Source: Streptosporangiaceae bacterium (GTDB lineage: Bacteria; Actinomycetota; Actinomycetes; Streptosporangiales; Streptosporangiaceae). Taken from it: 14,493 bases of DNA. The DNA lies in assembly GCA_030041195.1 (NCBI GenBank), contig JASHOI010000702.1, positions 1 to 14,493 of the forward strand, written 5' to 3'. Within the stretch, counting starts at the first letter, position 1. The number at the start of each line of letters is the position of its first letter. A model generated the notes under the pieces. It ran no database searches and was not told the origin of the DNA. It saw only the letters and a program-made list of their open reading frames with translations. Positions 1 to 5,889 of this stretch are shown piece by piece. Both the position numbers and the translations under genes were made by a program.

Positions 1-1
1 G

Positions 2-265
2 GCCGGCCGGAGCGGCGCCAGTCCGGGCGGAGCCGCGGCGCGCGACCCGCTGGCCGGGCTCACCGGCAGGGAGACCGAGGTGCTGCGGCTGCTCGCCTCG
101 GGGCTGAGCAACAGGGAGATCGGCGCCGAGCTGTTCATCGCGCCGAAGACCGCCAGCGTGCACGTCTCCAACATCCTGGCCAAGCTGGGCGCGGCCAGCC
201 GGACCGAGGCCGCTGCGATCGCGCACGCGCAGGGCCTCGGCCTCCCGGCGCAGCGGAAGAGCTGA
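2..265 (+). CDS. LuxR-family transcriptional regulator, C-terminal part (5' truncated by window)
   Basis: This is the C-terminal DNA-binding end of a LuxR/NarL-type response regulator or LuxR-tailed ATPase; the N-terminal sensory part lies before the window. The open frame enters at base 2 and stops with TGA at 263-265. About 15 residues of Gly/Ala/Arg-rich linker come first, followed by the four-helix LuxR domain. Recognisable pieces are LTGRETEVLRLLASG (first helix), SNREIGAELF (scaffold helix), KTASVHVSNILAKLG (recognition helix) and a closing SRTEAAAIAHAQGL. The domain looks intact. The next gene starts 10 bases downstream on the same strand, so the two are probably co-transcribed. The missing N-terminus means neither the signal nor the regulon can be inferred. 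Confidence 0.9.
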   Translation, partial: AGRSGASPGGAAARDPLAGLTGRETEVLRLLASGLSNREIGAELFIAPKTASVHVSNILAKLGAASRTEAAAIAHAQGLGLPAQRKS

Positions 266-275
266 GGGAGACGCC

Positions 276-1241
276 TTGGCGGTGCCCCGGACGTCTCCTG
301 ACTGCGTGCTGTTCACCACCTATAACCTGCTGAACCTGTTCGAGGATGACTCGCAACGGGGACGCGAGCACTACGGCCTGGTCGTGGAGTCGATCCGGGC
401 CCTCGACACCGACGTGCTGGCCATACAGGAGATCCGGGTGCCGGACAAGCTGGCCGCGCAGCAGGGGCTGCGCAAGCTGGCCGGCGACGTCGGGATGTCG
501 TGCACGGTTCCAGAACCCGGCGGCGAGGACCGGCCGGCCGTGGCCATCGGCGCGCACGGCTATCACTGCGGGCTGCTCTGGCGTGACGGCATCGAGCCGG
601 TTCCCGGCTCGCTGCGCTGCTATGGGCCCGGGTACTTCTGGCACTCCCTTGCCTACGTCATCCTTGATGCCGGCGGGACTCAGGTCCGGCACGCGGTACA
701 CCACGCCACGCCATTCGGCAGGCGGCTGCGGGCCGATCAGAACGAGGTGCTTGTCGGCCTGCTCACCCGCGCGCCAGGAGCCCTGCCGACGCTGGTCGGT
801 GCGGACTGGAACACCGCGTGTGCCGACCGGGTGCAGGACCAGGCCACAGGGAAGTGGGTGCTCTACGAATCCGCCGATGCCTTCGCTGGGGCCGAGTGGT
901 CCAGCGGCATGATCTTTCATTGCCAGTGGGACTACGACGAGTGCGGGCGGCGGCGGCACCGCGCCGACCTGGAACCTGGCGATGTGCTCTGGTCGGGTGG
1001 CCTGTATGACGCGGCGGCAGCACTGCGCGTGCCGTGGCACCCCAGCTACGGTCATGACCCAAGCGATCCCAGCGCGGAGGGGCGGCTGTGGTGCCGCATC
1101 GATGGCATCCGGGTGACCAGGGCGGTGCTCGGCGCGCTGCGCGGTCACCATGTCGAGGACACCGATCTGACCAGACGGGCGTCTGACCATCTCCCGGTCA
1201 CCGTCGAGTACGCTCCCGCCGCCCTCGCGGACGGAGCGTAA
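276..1241 (+). CDS. Endonuclease/exonuclease/phosphatase-fold family protein
   Basis: This 321-residue protein has the EEP (DNase I/exonuclease III/inositol phosphatase) fold, a metal-dependent phosphodiesterase or nuclease fold. The marker residues appear in order. TYNLLNL near residues 15-21 provides the N-terminal Asn (N17), and AIQEI supplies the metal-binding Glu (E52). GADWNT holds the catalytic Asp/Asn pair (D178, N180), CRIDGI lies near residue 272, and SDH (303-305) gives the C-terminal Asp-His. No signal peptide or membrane segment is seen, so it is probably cytoplasmic. I use the TTG at 276 because GAGGGAG at 264-270 lies 5 bases upstream; an in-frame GTG at 282 is the alternative. 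The substrate (DNA, lipid head group or sugar phosphate) cannot be told. It follows the LuxR gene by 10 bases and converges on the aldo/keto reductase, 45 bases away. Confidence 0.85.
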   Translation: MAVPRTSPDCVLFTTYNLLNLFEDDSQRGREHYGLVVESIRALDTDVLAIQEIRVPDKLAAQQGLRKLAGDVGMSCTVPEPGGEDRPAVAIGAHGYHCGLLWRDGIEPVPGSLRCYGPGYFWHSLAYVILDAGGTQVRHAVHHATPFGRRLRADQNEVLVGLLTRAPGALPTLVGADWNTACADRVQDQATGKWVLYESADAFAGAEWSSGMIFHCQWDYDECGRRRHRADLEPGDVLWSGGLYDAAAALRVPWHPSYGHDPSDPSAEGRLWCRIDGIRVTRAVLGALRGHHVEDTDLTRRASDHLPVTVEYAPAALADGA

Positions 1242-1286
1242 GACGCCAGGGGCGGAGCGTTTGATCGCGGCGGTCGGCGGGCTGGT

Positions 1287-2102
1287 TTAGTGGGCTGTGG
1301 CCAGGCGCAGCACGTAGGCCCGCTCTTCTGCTCCAAGCCACGGCGATGATCCTGCGGAGGCATTCTCTGTGAGCCGGCCAGGCTCGGAGGTGGCCGTCAG
1401 CGAAACGTTGACTCGCGGGTCGCTAAGCCCCCACTTGAGCAGGGCCTGGGCCCAGGTGGTGACGCCGAAGGGACGCAGTGGTGCGAGCTCGGCCGCGCTG
1501 GGCGGTCGGCGCATGAGCCGACCCTCGCCGAGCGGGCGCATCAGCAGGACGCCGAGACCGAGGTCGTCAGCCAGCGGCAAGATGATGCGCTCGATCTCTC
1601 GGTGGGCCGGATTGTAGGGAACCTGGACGGTGTCGATGCGGCCAGTGCGCATGACCTCGGCGAGCTCGCCGAAAGCGGCTGGCGAATAGTGGGTGGCTCC
1701 AATCAGGCCGACCAGCCCGCGGTCTCGCGCTGCCTCGAGCATGGGCAGGTGCATTTGCCAGGCCACCAGGTTGTGTATCTGCATCAGGTCGACCCGGCCG
1801 CCATACCAGTCCACCGCACGGGACAGCTGCGCCGTCCCCTCCTCCGCCGACGGAGTCCAGACCTTGTCCGCGATAAAGACCTGCCCGCGGTGGCCGTCGA
1901 GCGCGCCGGACAGCAGCTGCTCTGCGGCGCCGTACATGGGTGAGGTGTCGATGAGCCGGATGCCAGCTGCGATGGCGGCCTCGACGAGCTCGCCGTCTCG
2001 GCCGGCCGAGGCAGCGGCCTCCAGCCGTCGCCAGGTGCCCAGCCCGACCACCGGCACGCTGACCCGGCCCCGGCCCAGGCTCCGGTTCTCCAATCCCGCC
2101 AC
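1287..2102 (-). CDS. Aldo/keto reductase family oxidoreductase
   Basis: This is an NAD(P)H-dependent reductase of carbonyl compounds with the AKR (beta/alpha)8 barrel. From the GTG at 2102 it has 271 residues. The catalytic tetrad is complete: Asp52 and Tyr57 in DTSPMYG, Lys80 in ADKVWT and His110 in LMQIHN. Strand-one residues VPVVGLGTW near the N-terminus and GATHYS in mid-protein also fit. I chose the GTG at 2102 because GGAG (minus-strand sense, bases 2110-2113) sits 7 bases upstream and the protein then begins just before the first barrel strand. An ATG at 2141 and a TTG at 2159 are in frame but add a poorly family-like extension. It ends with TAA, convergent with the EEP gene. The substrate is unknown; it appears to be a single-gene unit. 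Confidence 0.88.
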   Translation of the reverse strand: MAGLENRSLGRGRVSVPVVGLGTWRRLEAAASAGRDGELVEAAIAAGIRLIDTSPMYGAAEQLLSGALDGHRGQVFIADKVWTPSAEEGTAQLSRAVDWYGGRVDLMQIHNLVAWQMHLPMLEAARDRGLVGLIGATHYSPAAFGELAEVMRTGRIDTVQVPYNPAHREIERIILPLADDLGLGVLLMRPLGEGRLMRRPPSAAELAPLRPFGVTTWAQALLKWGLSDPRVNVSLTATSEPGRLTENASAGSSPWLGAEERAYVLRLATAH

Positions 2103-2167
2103 CCCCCGGCTCCGTGGTCCCTGCTTGAATGATGCCCACATACGACCTGGGAGCAACAAGTCCCGTG

Positions 2168-2353
2168 CGCCGCGGCAGGCGGCTGCACCCGGGTGACCAG
2201 ATCATCTCGGTGGATGCTAAGCCGTCCGTCCAGGCCCGCTCGTTCGCGATCCTGGACCGGCACCCTCGGCAGCTGCCGAACCAGCGGTGGGAGGCGGGAC
2301 TTGAGATTCAGATGATCTGGCGGCGGCGCGGCTCGACCGTGCTGATCACGGCT
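2168..2353 (+). pseudogene. Fragment of an IS630-like transposase (IS remnant)
   Basis: A plus-strand frame between the aldo/keto reductase and the membrane protein reads RRLHPGDQIISVDAKPSVQAR, then RHPRQLP, then RRRGSTVLITA. This resembles the block around the second catalytic Asp in actinobacterial IS630/ISL-type DDE transposases. As I recall those, the block runs GD-x-ISxDEKxSIQAR, then RHPxLPP, then a Tyr-x-Arg-x-Gly segment before the next strand. The Asp is kept, while the following Glu is Ala. There is no start, no N-terminal helix-turn-helix and no final Glu region, so only about 60 codons remain. Downstream the frame runs antisense into the membrane-protein gene. I saw no terminal inverted repeats. 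The assignment rests on remembered motif similarity, not on a search. Confidence 0.55.
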
Positions 2354-3258
2354 ACGGCGGCGGTCAGCACCGGCCCGGCGAGCAGCAGGGCCTGCCACTC
2401 GGGATGCGTGAGGTCGAACCAGGGCCAGTCGAACGCCCGGCTGGCTATCACCAGGGCATAGGGGCAGGCCAGCGCGGCCAGCAGCAGCCGGAAGTAGCGG
2501 CTCAGCCGGACCGCCCGGGCCAGCCTGGCGATGACCGCCAGGACGATCACCATGAGCAGCAGCGTGACCAGGTGATCGCGGTGGTCCACGCGGAGGGTCA
2601 AGTAGATGGTGGCCGAGTAGCTGGCCAGGGCTGCGGCGCACAGCAGCAGGACAACCCCGTGGCCCCAGTGCACGAGGTCACGGCCGCGGCGCGGTCCGGG
2701 GGAGCCGAGCAGCGCGGCCAGTTCCACGATGCACACGCTGACGGCGAGCGGGCGCAGTACCTGCGGGGACCACGCTGGGAAGACGAAAAGGTTCACGCCC
2801 AGGAAAAGGTACGCGCCCGCGGCGGCGGTCATCGCCATGGCTGCTCGGCGCAGGCCGGCCAGCACCAAGGCCGAGACCACCGCCTGGAAGCCGAGCGTGA
2901 TCCAGAAACCCGGCAGGCCAAGCAGCGTCGTGAAGTAGCCGCGGCCAAAGACACAGGACATGGCCAGCGCGACGAACACGGTCGTGGCGAGCAGGAACAC
3001 CGGCCCGGCCAGGCTGAAGGCGGCCAGCGCGGCGGCCCAGCCCTGCCCGGCGGTCCGCGAGGCATCCGGCCGCAGCCGCATCCCCAGCCCGCTGCGCAGC
3101 AGGCTGGCCGACTCGGCCAGCCCGGGCCGCTGCTGCCCGTCTCCGGCGCCGGCCAGCAGCACCGCGAGCAGCTCCTCACCGTGCTCACTGCGGAACCGTG
3201 CCGGGTAGCAGACCAGCAGCCGCCGGTAGCCGCGCTCCAGGCCCGCCGTGCCGGTCAT
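2308..3258 (-). CDS. Polytopic integral membrane protein of PadR-linked type, function unknown
   Basis: This protein has 316 residues. A soluble N-terminal segment of about 75 residues carries a YRRLLVCYPARFRSEHGEE motif, which is common in actinobacterial membrane proteins encoded next to PadR regulators. About seven or eight hydrophobic segments follow, near residues 80-102, 108-136, 139-162, 167-184, 198-221, 229-248, 256-277 and 288-308. No catalytic motif is evident and no function is assigned. Its ATG overlaps the TGA of the upstream PadR remnant (ATGA at 3255-3258), so its translation is probably coupled to that frame and driven from the promoter near 3402-3430. The last 14 or so codons (from AVISTVEPRRRQII) lie antisense to the transposase fragment, so the native C-terminus may have been replaced. 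Confidence 0.75.
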   Translation of the reverse strand: MTGTAGLERGYRRLLVCYPARFRSEHGEELLAVLLAGAGDGQQRPGLAESASLLRSGLGMRLRPDASRTAGQGWAAALAAFSLAGPVFLLATTVFVALAMSCVFGRGYFTTLLGLPGFWITLGFQAVVSALVLAGLRRAAMAMTAAAGAYLFLGVNLFVFPAWSPQVLRPLAVSVCIVELAALLGSPGPRRGRDLVHWGHGVVLLLCAAALASYSATIYLTLRVDHRDHLVTLLLMVIVLAVIARLARAVRLSRYFRLLLAALACPYALVIASRAFDWPWFDLTHPEWQALLLAGPVLTAAVAVISTVEPRRRQII

Positions 3259-3395
3259 CCGATGCCCCCGGCCAGCCGCACCCGCGCCCCGGAGATGTGC
3301 TGCACCTCAGCGATGATCCCGTAGCCGTGCTGGGCACCCGCGGCCAGCGCGGTGAGGATCGGGAACGTCGCCTCCTGCATCGCCCGGTTTGTCAT
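3255..3395 (-). pseudogene. PadR-family transcriptional regulator, internally deleted remnant (46 codons)
   Basis: The frame starts MTNRAMQEATFPILTALAAG and continues with AQHGYGIIAEVQHIS, which are helices one and two of a PadR winged-helix domain. It then passes from RVRL straight to AGGIG and a TGA. In intact members RVRL is followed by a Gly-Thr-Leu-Tyr recognition helix, the wing and a C-terminal dimerisation helix, giving about 110 or more residues. All of that is missing here, yet the reading frame and the terminal ATGA overlap with the membrane gene are kept. This looks like a clean in-frame internal deletion. The start is the ATG at 3395; longer in-frame starts up to 3542 add sequence that would span the promoter. 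It cannot be a normal DNA-binding repressor, but its translation may still serve the downstream gene. Confidence 0.65.
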
Positions 3396-3400
3396 AGGGA

Positions 3401-3412
3401 CGTTATATATCG
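3401..3412. promoter_or_regulatory. Candidate PadR operator: imperfect 12-bp dyad over the -10 box
   Basis: CGATATATAACG (minus-strand sense) is a 12-base dyad in which five of six base pairs are symmetrical. It stands out as AT-rich inside GC-rich DNA and covers the -10 box of the padR-remnant promoter. PadR autoregulatory sites are usually AT-rich dyads overlapping their own promoter. Binding is inferred, and the adjacent PadR appears to lack its recognition helix. Confidence 0.35.
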
Positions 3413-3430
3413 CTGAACTGTCTATTGCAA
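3402..3430 (-). promoter_or_regulatory. Leaderless promoter of the padR remnant/membrane protein operon
   Basis: On the minus strand, TTGCAA (3425-3430) and TATAAC (3402-3407) are separated by exactly 17 bases, a good sigma-70-type arrangement. The -10 box ends 6 bases before the ATG at 3395, so transcription should start at or next to the A of ATG. No Shine-Dalgarno sequence precedes that ATG, which fits a leaderless transcript. This is the only AT-rich island in the neighbourhood. Confidence 0.55.
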
Positions 3431-3594
3431 GCCGTCGCGAGGTGGTTTCCCGGGATGTGACCCGGACGACGGCTCCGTCCAGCAATGGCAATTCGCGACC
3501 TGCTGGCCACGACGACCCCGACGAAGTTACCGGCCAGACCAATTAGGTTAAGGCCGAGATGTCCGGCTTCCCGCACCCCGCGGAGGCGTGATCG

Positions 3595-4377
3595 ATGGCC
3601 ACGTTCGAGCAGCTGGTGGCGGAGGCGCAGGCCGCGCCGGTCTCCGGCTGGGACTTCTCCTGGCTCACGGCCCGGTCATCGACCGCGGGCCCGCTGCCGT
3701 GGGACTACCGGGCGGAGGTCGCCGGGCACGCGGCGGGCGCCGCGTCCCTGCTCGACATGGGCACCGGCGGCGGCGAGTGGCTGGCCAGGCTGGCGCCGCA
3801 CCCTCCGCGCACGGTCGCCACCGAGGGCTGGCCGCCCAACGTCCCGGCCGCAGCGCGGCGGCTCCGGCAGGCCGGCATACCCGTGGTGCAGGACGAGGGT
3901 GCCGCCGACAACGCGGCCGAGGATCCCGGCCGGGGGCGGCTGCCGTTCCGCGACGGCGCGTTCACGCTGGTCATCAACAGGCACGAGGCGTTCCTGGCGG
4001 CCGAGGTGAGCCGGGTTCTGGCCCCGGGCGGCACGTTCGTCACGCAGCAGGTCGACACCCGCACCTACGACGGCCTCTACCACGCGCTCGGCGTGCCCGT
4101 TCCCGGGCAGCCAGCGAGCTGGCTGCCGCTCGCGCAGCGCCAGCTCCGCGACGCCGGGCTCACGGTCCGGCGCGCCGTGGCCGGCGACGAGCTGCAGACA
4201 TTCGCCGACGTCGCCGCGATCATCTACTACCTGCGGCTGGTCACCTGGGCCGTGCCCGGGTTCACCGTCGACCGGTTCGCCGGGCGGCTGCGCGAGCTGC
4301 ACGACACCCCCGCCGCGTGGCCGGTGACCGTGCGTCAGCGCCGCTTCCTGGTCGTGGCGGCCAAGCCGGGGTGCTGA
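3595..4377 (+). CDS. Class I SAM-dependent methyltransferase
   Basis: This 260-residue cytoplasmic enzyme should transfer a methyl group from S-adenosylmethionine to an unidentified acceptor. Motif I is LLDMGTGGGEWL, with the acidic strand end at D54 and the glycine loop at 56-60. Asp100 lies in VVQDEG, LPFRDGAFTLVINRHEAF (116-133) matches the motif II strand, and VLAPGGTFVTQQVD (141-154) is the usual post-II/motif III region. The C-terminal 100 residues, including a Tyr-rich IIYYLRLVTW segment, probably shape the acceptor pocket. The ATG at 3595 is preceded by GGAGG at 3582-3586, 8 bases away, which fixes the start. It is divergent from the padR remnant across about 200 bases and lies 43 bases before alkB, which appears to have its own promoter. 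Confidence 0.85.
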   Translation: MATFEQLVAEAQAAPVSGWDFSWLTARSSTAGPLPWDYRAEVAGHAAGAASLLDMGTGGGEWLARLAPHPPRTVATEGWPPNVPAAARRLRQAGIPVVQDEGAADNAAEDPGRGRLPFRDGAFTLVINRHEAFLAAEVSRVLAPGGTFVTQQVDTRTYDGLYHALGVPVPGQPASWLPLAQRQLRDAGLTVRRAVAGDELQTFADVAAIIYYLRLVTWAVPGFTVDRFAGRLRELHDTPAAWPVTVRQRRFLVVAAKPGC

Positions 4378-4383
4378 CCGTAT

Positions 4384-4397
4384 CGAATGTGTGTTTG
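4384..4397. promoter_or_regulatory. Candidate LexA (SOS) box upstream of alkB
   Basis: CGAATGTGTGTTTG matches the Gram-positive/actinobacterial LexA pattern CGAAC-N4-GTTCG at eight of its ten fixed positions; the two differences are both C to T. It spans the position where a -35 element would lie relative to TACGCT at 4409-4414. The gene it precedes encodes a DNA-alkylation repair enzyme, which is a sensible SOS target. The fifth-position change weakens the match. Confidence 0.45.
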
Positions 4398-4408
4398 GCG
4401 GGGTGCCG

Positions 4409-4414
4409 TACGCT
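4409..4414 (+). promoter_or_regulatory. Candidate -10 element of alkB (probably leaderless)
   Basis: TACGCT fits the actinobacterial TANNNT -10 pattern and ends 6 bases before the ATG at 4421. That ATG has no ribosome-binding sequence upstream, so a leaderless transcript starting at or near the ATG is likely. No good -35 hexamer is present; the LexA-like box occupies that region. Confidence 0.4.
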
Positions 4415-4420
4415 CGAACT

Positions 4421-5053
4421 ATGACGCGAGAATTGCAGGGCTCGCTGCTCGACCTTTCCGGGGAGGCAGGGCCGGCGCCGCTGGGCACGACGGTGCAGCG
4501 GACCACGCTCGCCCACGGGGCCTGGATCGACCTGCGGCCGGGCTGGATCGGCGGCGCGGACGCGCTGTTCGAGCGGCTTGCCGAGACGGTGCCGTGGCGC
4601 GCCGAGCGGCGGCACATGTACGACCGGGTCGTCGACGTCCCGCGGCTGCTGAGCTTCTACGCCGAGGGGGAGCCGCTGCCGGACCCGATGCTCGATGACG
4701 CGAAGCACGCGCTGGACCAGCACTACGCCGCGGAACTCGGCGAGCCGTTCCGCACTGCTGGCCTCTGCCTGTACCGGGATGGGCGGGACAGCGTGGCCTG
4801 GCACGGTGACACCATTGGCCGCGGCAGCACGCAGGACACGATGGTCGCGATCATCTCGCTCGGCGCGCCCCGCTCGCTGCTGCTCCGCCCGCGCGGCGGT
4901 GGCGACCCCACGCTGCGGCACGACGTGGGCCACGGAGATCTGCTGGTGATGGGCGGGACCTGCCAGCGCACCTGGGAGCACGCGATACCCAAGAGCACCC
5001 GCGCCACCGGCCCCAGGATCAGCGTCCAGTTCCGCCCGCACGACGTACGCTAG
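4421..5053 (+). CDS. alkB: AlkB-type alpha-ketoglutarate-dependent nucleic acid dealkylase
   Basis: This 210-residue non-haem Fe(II)/2-oxoglutarate dioxygenase of the AlkB family is expected to remove alkyl lesions from DNA or RNA bases by oxidation. The iron-binding facial triad is H128 and D130 in WHGD plus H187 in WEHAIPK. The 2-oxoglutarate-binding arginine block is GPRISVQFR (R199, R205). PWRAERRHMYDRVVDVPR near 58-75 is the typical substrate-lid region. In the usual Asn-x-Tyr pair before the HxD motif the Asn position is Cys116 (CLYRDGRD), which may be a subfamily trait. I use the ATG at 4421; an upstream ATG at 4391 would lie inside the promoter and LexA-like box. Convergent with the DUF574 methyltransferase, 25 bases away. 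Confidence 0.9.
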   Translation: MTRELQGSLLDLSGEAGPAPLGTTVQRTTLAHGAWIDLRPGWIGGADALFERLAETVPWRAERRHMYDRVVDVPRLLSFYAEGEPLPDPMLDDAKHALDQHYAAELGEPFRTAGLCLYRDGRDSVAWHGDTIGRGSTQDTMVAIISLGAPRSLLLRPRGGGDPTLRHDVGHGDLLVMGGTCQRTWEHAIPKSTRATGPRISVQFRPHDVR

Positions 5054-5078
5054 CCCGGCACGGCGGCACCTGGACCGG

Positions 5079-5861
5079 TCACGGCTTGCGGGCCAGGGCC
5101 GTGTAGGTCGGCAGCGTCACCGGGCCGGCCAGCGCCGCGCCCGGCGACCACTGGCCGAGCGCCACGATCCCGGGCGGGACAAGTTCCAGACCGCGGAAGA
5201 ACCTGGCGACCTCCTGCCGCGACCGGAGCGTGATCGGGACCGTGGCGTTCGCGTTGTAGGTGCTGGTCGCCTCCGGCTGCCCGGCCTCTGCGATATCGCC
5301 GGAGGCGTGCGAGACCGCGAGATAGCTTCCGGGAACGAGCGCGTCCAGGTACCTGCCCGGGAGCGAGTACGGATCGTCGGCGTCCGGGATGTAGTGCAGC
5401 AGGCCCAGCATGATGACGGCCACTGGCTGCCCAAAGTCCAGCGTCCGCGCGGCGCCAGCGAGAACCTGGCCCACGTCCTGTGCGTCGGCGTCGATATAGG
5501 CACAGCGGCCACGGCGGTTGCTGCGCAGCAGCGCCCGGGAGTGCGACAGCACGATCGGGTCGTTGTCGACATACACGATCCGAGCCTCAGCCGCCACGCG
5601 CTGTGCCAGCTCATGCGTGTTGTCCGCCGTCGGCAGGCCGGTCCCGATGTCGAGGAACTGCCGGACCCCGAGATCGGCTGCCAAATGGTGCACCACGGCC
5701 GACAGGAACAGCCGGCACCCGCGGGCGATCTGAGCCATGACCGGCATGACGCGGAGTACCTCCTCCGCCACTTGCCGGTCCGCGGCGAAATTGTCCTTGC
5801 CGCCGAGCCAGTAGTCGTAGATCCGGGCGGGATGCGGCACGCTGGTATCGAAACTGGCCAC
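5079..5861 (-). CDS. SAM-dependent methyltransferase, DUF574/Methyltransf_19 family
   Basis: This belongs to the actinobacterial DUF574 family of putative S-adenosylmethionine methyltransferases, which is expanded in these genomes but has poorly known substrates. With the start used here it has 260 residues. Family hallmarks are VPHPARIYDYWLGGKDNFAAD near the N-terminus, the SAM loop FLDIGTGLPT (about 69-78), YVDNDP (about 97-102) and a C-terminal GLELVPPGIVALGQW block. I prefer the GTG at 5861, because GGAAG lies 7 bases upstream and the protein then starts close to the conserved block. The ATG at 5876 adds five residues and has no ribosome-binding sequence. It follows the esterase gene by 13-28 bases on the same strand, so it is probably the last gene of that operon. 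A biosynthetic O- or N-methylation role is only a guess. Confidence 0.88.
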   Translation of the reverse strand: MASFDTSVPHPARIYDYWLGGKDNFAADRQVAEEVLRVMPVMAQIARGCRLFLSAVVHHLAADLGVRQFLDIGTGLPTADNTHELAQRVAAEARIVYVDNDPIVLSHSRALLRSNRRGRCAYIDADAQDVGQVLAGAARTLDFGQPVAVIMLGLLHYIPDADDPYSLPGRYLDALVPGSYLAVSHASGDIAEAGQPEATSTYNANATVPITLRSRQEVARFFRGLELVPPGIVALGQWSPGAALAGPVTLPTYTALARKP

Positions 5862-5889
5862 AGCCAATCTTCCCATGGCGGCGGCGTGC

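Noticed and set aside
135..1190. Minus-strand open frame opposite the EEP-fold gene
   Set aside because: Shadow frame; the plus-strand EEP protein has all fold markers and a good ribosome-binding site.
1242..1286. Rho-independent terminator between the EEP and aldo/keto reductase genes
   Set aside because: Only a direct repeat of CGGAGCGT is seen; no stable hairpin with a T-run.
4395..4414. PafBC-type (RecA-independent) damage promoter upstream of alkB
   Set aside because: The TTGGCG here differs from TTGTCR and lies only about 5 bases, not 8, from the -10 after the expected nine-base element.
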